DNA of 64,000 bases from the NCBI RefSeq assembly GCF_002288925.2, contig NW_022098058.1, positions 3,610,949 to 3,674,948 on the forward strand. Reading direction: 5' to 3'. The position numbers were made by a program, and so were the translations under genes. Below the pieces are notes generated by a model. It made no database searches, was not told where the DNA came from, and worked only from the letters and a program-made list of their open reading frames with translations. Shown here piece by piece: positions 58,050-64,000 of this stretch (the stretch's first letter is position 1; the number at the start of each line of letters is the position of its first letter). This DNA is from Delphinapterus leucas. Its lineage: Eukaryota > Chordata > Mammalia > Artiodactyla > Monodontidae.

Positions 58050-60495
58050 ACTTTGACTATTATTTATAATGTTAAGGTGAATGCTGCTTCCCTATAATAT
58101 CTTCTCATTTCTAATTTTCTTAATTATGTCTCTTGATGTCATTCAGACTACTCCATTATTTTGTGAAGGGCCTTTCCAAATTTTAAAGAGTTTTATTCTC
58201 TTTTTGTTAATTGCTGTTCTCTTGTACTCTGCAGATGCCTCTGGGAAGTGTAATCCATTAAATCCATGTGCAAATTAATCAGATTCTTTCCTCCTGGACA
58301 GTGAATCAGATGAGAATCTAGAAGGGATCATAGATTTTAGAGCAATCCTGGGTGAATTGTGTTACAACACAACTGCAGCCTATAGGAAGCCTAAGGGCAT
58401 GAGGTGTCCAGAGGAATTAGGGGGAAATAGTTGGAGAGTGGTAGAGGGTGTAGAAAGGTAGACAAGGTGTCCTAGCAGTTTCTTGTTACCTGAAGATGAG
58501 TGGGGGACAGGAGGAAATCCTGGGCTGGATTCAAGAGTCCTGTATCTTGCCTTGGTTCCTGACAAGTTCTGTAATTCTGGGCAGTCACTTCTGGTGCTTA
58601 GTTTTCTTGTCTATAGCGTGAGGTAGTTAGATTAGAGAATTTAATAAGCACTAGGTAGCCTGAAAGCACTATAGGCTGTGATTACCAGGAAATAGACTAA
58701 CTGCATTTAAAGAAAACTTCTGCCTAGACTTGGCCTCCAGGGGACACATATCTTTGACACTAGTGAATGTAATCCGGAACTTTCTTTTGTCCTTTTGATG
58801 GGCCCCTTGGTCATTATGGGTTATAAAGTCAACAGCTCCTTAAGAGATCTTTACCCAGAACTGATGAAGAAAGGAAGTCTCTGGCTGTGGCCTTCAGAAA
58901 GCTTAAGCCGTTTTACTGCAAATGTGTTGTTATTTATAAAGGACCATGAGGAAACTCTAGCTTGTCTCTGAATAGCTAGGCAGCACTTGCCAGGTTTGGG
59001 GTAGACTTTATGACCACGTAACTGAAACAGGACATACCTAAGGTCCCATGGAAGCATTAAATACAAACAGTGAGTTCACGTGAGTTAGAGGACTCAAAAA
59101 GAAAGATGACACAATGGGGCAGAACAAATATTGAATTGAGAGTCTGAGGACTTAAGTTTAAGTCCTGGCTCTTCCACATACTTATCAATAAGTCCTTGAA
59201 CTACTGAGTTTACTTCTCTGTGCCTCAGGATCTTCAGCTGTAAAATAAGATAGTGGGACTATCTTTCAAGTTAACTGTGACTTAGCAACTCAGAAATAAG
59301 GGACTAGAGCTGGAAGCCCCTGGACAGAAGGTTTTGTGGGATGACAGCAGGGATAGCAGGATGTTCCTGGCCAAGAGCCTGAAAATGGAGCTTTACTTAC
59401 AATTGTACTTTGGCCTAGTTGAAGTCAAGGAGCTGTATCTGATTGCACCCCTGACCGACTGGCCAGGTAGTGCTTTTCTAACTTTTCCTCCACGGATATC
59501 CCAAATGACAGAGGAAGATGAACCTCAAGGTTTTGTGGGAGAGGGGAACAGTATAGCACTAAACAGTTTACTTCAAGTTGAGTGATAGATATATATTTTA
59601 AATGTTATATTAAGGCAAGGTCAAGTAAAATTTTAAAAATATATTCCATAATATATTTCTTTTTTTTTTAAATATCAACATGTGTTTTAAATTATATTTA
59701 GGGAAAAGAAAATTAAAAACTTACTTCCTCTGTCTCTTCCCCTCATAATCTTGATAGATAGATTAAGTTTGGAATAACGATAAACATTAAACTGTCTTTA
59801 GTAGTTTATCTTCAGAGGAGACATTGACGAGGACTTTCATTTAAGTTTACATTTTTATATTGAATTTATTACCAGTATATACTCAAAAAAATTAGGATTT
59901 AAAAAAATAACCACCTTTCTGCCCAAAAATCATTGCGTAAAATTGGTACTGCAGGAAGAATCTCTGTGCACATTCTGTGGAGATATGTACTTTGGACACA
60001 TTATTCCAATTTAAGGAGCATGAGACTAGGGGAAGGAGATGACAACTTTGCCCTAATCTTCCTTCAGAAATATTTTGACAGTTTAGGCTGAGTGATAACT
60101 TTTAACGTTAATGTTTCCCAGACTGTTTACTGTGATATGTATGGTCAAGTTTGATTATTTCAACTGGGTGGGTATGGAGAGGAAGTATGATTGTTACAGT
60201 ATTTTTGAGAGGCAGCATGATGTAACAGGACAAGGACTGGGTTTTGGATTTAAAAAAAGAAATCTATATGCAAAAACGAAAAGCAAAAAAACTTGAGTTC
60301 TGTTTATGTGTTATGAGGTCTTGGCAAGATATCTAACTTCTGTGAACTTCCATGGCTTTATTCAGAGATGATCCTTACCCCCCTTTAGGGTTGTTGTGAA
60401 AATTAAGTAAGATATGTATAAGTACCCAGCATAGCACTTAGCACTTAGCGCTTGGCATTTAAATACTTAAATGTTTTTTTCCTTGCTTCTTTCTT
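58050..60495. other. SYN2 intron 1, no gene recognised
   Basis: AT-rich non-coding sequence with a T tract at 59661-59669. Short open frames only. Confidence 0.4.
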
Positions 60496-60504
60496 CTTAC
60501 TGAG

Positions 60505-60690
60505 GAAATACTTTATTCCTTTCAAAGAGCTTTCATATTCAAGGTCTGTTTTGTGATCCTCACAGCTCAAGTGATCTCATCCTTATTTTATAAGTAAGAC
60601 CCTACACAGGGAAGGTGACTTATCTGAGATCACTTCCTATGTAAGCAGAAGAACTAGGACTTGAAGCCATGCCTTTTGATTTGTCACAGG
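60505..60690 (+). repeat. MIR SINE
   Basis: 'gatcctcacagctcaagtga', 'cagggaaggtgacttatctg', 'gcagaagaactaggacttga' fit a diverged MIR. Confidence 0.6.
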
Positions 60691-60699
60691 GCTCTTATT

Positions 60700-62160
60700 T
60701 TGTACTTAATTTGGGAGGATTTTTTAAAAACTTAAATTGGATTATGGGTATTATTTATGGTATGTATTTACTTCTGTCAAAATAATGAAACATCAAGATT
60801 TAGTGGGAACTTAACAGTGGTCTAGCCTCTATATTTTGCCCATGACTCATCTCTGCTTGCTGATTACTGGAATAGAGGGCTTGACCGTCAAATATAAGGC
60901 AGCAGCTTATGGGGAGTTAGGGAAAGGGATTGTTGGGCCAGAATCTGAGGTGACTTCAGAATAATCTTTTACGTTTCTTCATCAGTTCCAAAGAACCACT
61001 GGAGCTCTGCGAGTAGCTCTATAATATTTTTACTTTTCCCCCATTTTCATTAGTATTCTCACCAGGGGTCTTACGTGACTCTCCTTCTCCAAGGTCTGTT
61101 GGCCATCCTGATGACCTTCTCTCCTGCAGGGTCCCTTTGACCTTGAACTTCTCATGTATCCCCTTTGGGCCTCTGTGTCTTCATTAGTAAAGTAAGACCA
61201 AAGTAATCTTTAAGTTTCTTTCCAGCTCTAATATTCTATGATGCCATTGTCCAGAAGCTCTGCTGAATGGCGGAACAAGTTATGTATCACATTTCATTGT
61301 CATAGAAGCCAAATTGGTTTATTAAACAGGCTCTGGAGAATTAAAACTTCTTAATCCAAGCCCCAGATGTAGTGGGTATATTAGTATTGGTGGTCTTTGT
61401 GGGGTTTTATCCAAGGATACTTTGGACATAGGAATGGTGATGTTTGTTGGTGTCAATTGAGAGATGAAAGCTATGAAAAGGTGATTGACTTCATTAGACC
61501 CATTTTGACAGTGTGATTTTATTCTCAAAGCATACCCTAGCGTGTGAGTTATTTTTATCTCATGTGGGTTAGAGTCTAGGGCTTGTTCCTATTCCCTAGG
61601 AAGGCGGGTAGATAGTTTAATGATGGCTCTGCCTGCCAGGACATTTGGTCTTAATAATAGGCTCAAATTTTCCTTTGTTCCATTGGGAACTTAAATCGTT
61701 TCAAAGAAACTTAGTAGTAAAAATACTTCGATGTGGGGAAAAATAAGTACCTTTAGCTGAAATCCATTTGCTCTCATCATTGACCCTGAGCATATTGTTC
61801 TCACTTCCACATCAGTATCTTTTTTTTCTGAGTGTCCTGCCCCTCGTTGCTGATATCCTTACTATATATCCTAACTGTTCTAATAGACCTTTCCAAAAGC
61901 CCACTCCCGTTCCCTTCCCCCAACTGCCCTTTCTCCTTTCTCTGAAATTTTATGGGAAGCCTCTGCAATGCCATGTAATGATTTGTTATCTACTGTCTTA
62001 TATTATTATCTCATTGTTTTATTCGTGTTCATTTTGTCTCCTTAAATTATTTGCTTCTTGAAATCAGGAGCAATCTTTATTCATCTCTGTAATCCTAACA
62101 TTGCTGAATTGGCCCCAGGGGGGGAAAAGTATAGAGGAAGGAGTAAAAGACTGTAAAGGA
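60700..62160. other. SYN2 intron 1, no gene recognised
   Basis: Non-coding. L2-like antisense text may be present at 61130-61240 and 62040-62100. Nothing else recognised. Confidence 0.4.
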
Positions 62161-62164
62161 ACTT

Positions 62165-62384
62165 AACATTTATTGAATTGATGCCCAGTACTAGGTATAT
62201 GTACCTTATAGTTTATTTAAAATTTTTTATATTAGCCTAAAGATTGGAAATATTAGGTCCATTTTACTCCTGAAGAGACTTGGCCTCAGAGAGGTTGAGT
62301 AGTAGGAGTCAGAGGTAGTGTGGAGTCAGAGTATTTAGTATTAAATCACTATTCTCTGCCATTCACTTTGTGTTACATACATTC
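62165..62384 (+). repeat. MIR SINE
   Basis: 'taacatttattgaattgatg', 'cccagtactaggtatatgta', 'cctcagagaggttgagtagt', 'ggagtcagagtatttagtat'. Confidence 0.65.
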
Positions 62385-62430
62385 ACTATGTGTTATCATA
62401 GTAAGTTACTATGTGTTATCATAGTAAGTT
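62385..62430. repeat. Perfect 23-bp tandem duplication
   Basis: The unit starting actatgtgttatcatagt repeats exactly at 62385-62407 and 62408-62430, followed by a third partial 'act'. Confidence 0.97.
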
Positions 62431-62978
62431 ACTTAACCTTTCTGAGCTTCAGTTTCAAGATGGGGGTGATACCTACCCTACTGGGTATTTGTGAACTTTA
62501 AGGAGAAAGATAATGTAGATAAAGAGCCTTTGGATGTACGGCCTGTAGACAGTCTATAAAGGAGACATATTTGAAGGCAGAATGAACAGGACTTCCTACT
62601 GGATTAGTTGTGGTACACAGGGAGAGAAAAAAATGAAGCATGACTCCCAGGTATCTATCTTGAACTACTGAGAAGATAATGATATAATTTACAGAGAATC
62701 TGGCACACTGGAAGAAAAACAGTTGTGGAAGGGGAATATTGAGTTTAATGATGAGATCTTGAATAGGCAATTGAATATGCAATTCTAGAGCTCAGAGGAG
62801 AGATCTGAGACAAAGATACAGTATAGAATCTGGGAGTTACTAGCATACATGTGATAACTGAAGCCCTTAGGTGGAAGAGAGAGAACAGAATTAGATGACC
62901 TAAATTCTGAACAACTTCAACATTTAAAGGTAAGTAGAGGATAACCCAGCAAAGATGACTGAAAAGAAGGCAGCCAGA

Positions 62979-63192
62979 TGTTTGAACTGTGCAGGTCCAC
63001 ACACGCACAGATTTTTTTCGATAAATACTTACTACACTACTACACAAATACTAGCGTGGATGGTTGAATCCTCAGATGTGGAACCTCGGATTCGGTTAGG
63101 AGGGCTGACCGTGTTATTCGCAGTTTCCACTGAGCTGGGGAGTGGAAGGATTGGTGCCCGTAACCCCCCACATGCTTCCAGGGTCAACTATA
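62979..63192 (+). mobile_element. TcMar-Tigger-like DNA transposon fragment
   Basis: 'tgtttgaactgtgcaggtcc' at the left and 'ccagggtcaactata' at the right are the ends of a Tigger-like family. Inside, 'ggttgaatcctcagatgtgg' and 'aggagggctgaccgtgttat' resemble the MER2 end, so it may be a composite or an internally deleted copy. Confidence 0.6.
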
Positions 63193-63199
63193 CATCCTT

Positions 63200-64000
63200 C
63201 TTAAGCACGTATGAAACACTTTTCAAAACAAAACAAAACTTAAAATAACTAAGAAGGAAGAGATTGGTGGTACAGTTAAGTGTATTATAGATAAGATTGG
63301 CTTCAAAAGATTTTCCTTCTAAATCTTTGATTTATTTTGAGCATTGCTAGCACTAAGTGAGCACAATACATGTAATCACTGTTTCTGAAGCCTTGATCAT
63401 CTCTGTGAAATTCATCTATATTTTAAATTTTCAAGCCCTGCCATGAATTGAGAGGGAACTGCTTGTGTCTTTGACAACAAAATTGAATTGTATGAGCAAT
63501 CTGATTTCATCTGTTCATCAGGTTTAAATTAGGAGAATGCCAACTCATGCAGCAGCTGCAGTGTTAGGCAAGGGCTTTGCATCCAGTCACTAGAATGAGA
63601 GGAATAGAGATTTTGGAATTCTGGGGCAGAGCCCTTCTTTGAGCATTCTTGACTCCTAAATTTCAGCTTTGCGTATACAAAAGCCTGGTAAAGTAATTTT
63701 TGGCCTTTCCAATATACCCCACCCCGTTATAGCCAGAAGTAACCCCCGCCTCCTCTGAGTCACTGCAGTCTTTTATCTATGGACAATGTTTGGCATGAAG
63801 TGGTCATCTAACAAGAGTTTGAATGAGTAAATAGAAGGGAAAGAGGGAGAAAGAAGATCCACACTTTCCAGGGGGTTTGGTCCTAGGTAGCCCAGGAGAG
63901 GAAAGAAAACCTGACTTATCAGAAAAGAGCCTTGTCTAAGGCAAATCTGGTGCTCCATGAAGAAGGAAAGCGTCAGAAGCTTCTAATGAAACAGTCCATG
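63200..64000. other. SYN2 intron 1, no gene recognised
   Basis: Unique AT-rich sequence to the end of the window. No exon supported. Confidence 0.4.

Noticed and set aside
56031..58300. Complete endogenous retrovirus beside the MER21-like LTR
   Set aside because: No second LTR and no gag, pol or env similarity can be seen; a solo LTR is the simplest reading.

Overview
This is non-coding-rich mammalian nuclear DNA, and its repeats point to a cetacean, most likely a toothed whale. The evidence is a set of tRNA-derived SINEs of the CHR family (heads reading 'cttccctggtggcgcagtgg'), including two copies (2180-2383 and 9029-9236) of the short GC-rich type abundant in whales and dolphins, together with cetartiodactyl-type LINE-1 ends. 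The species call is inference.

Only one protein-coding exon can be supported: exon 1 of synapsin II (SYN2), + strand, start codon 3744, splice donor 4115. It sits in a CpG island (about 3170-4270) with GC boxes and no obvious TATA box. Bases 1-3150 are 5' flank. Everything from 4115 to the end (about 59.9 kb) reads as SYN2 intron 1; I did not recognise exon 2 or any other gene in it.

The intron is a layered record of retroposition. Old layers are MIR and L2 pieces, L1M fragments (15.4-16.1, 17.7-18.4, 22.2-25.4, 45.9-46.8, 53.4-54.2 kb), MLT1-type MaLR LTRs (18.4 and 28.8 kb), a MER21-like ERVL LTR (56.0 kb), and Tigger and hAT-Charlie DNA transposons. Younger layers are CHR SINEs and 3' stubs of cetartiodactyl L1. 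The youngest large insertion is an antisense L1 at about 49.65-53.38 kb with its 5' UTR, ORF1 start and ORF2 end present, but its middle is replaced by 400 Ns and ORF2 carries a nonsense codon.

Two less expected items are retroposed ribosomal RNA fragments: a near full-length 5.8S rRNA pseudogene with poly-A and target-site duplications (15724-15869), and a 5S rRNA fragment joined head-on to an antisense L1 3' end, the pair sharing one target-site duplication (35576-35810). No CRISPR, operon, toxin or other novel gene system is visible, and I do not claim one.
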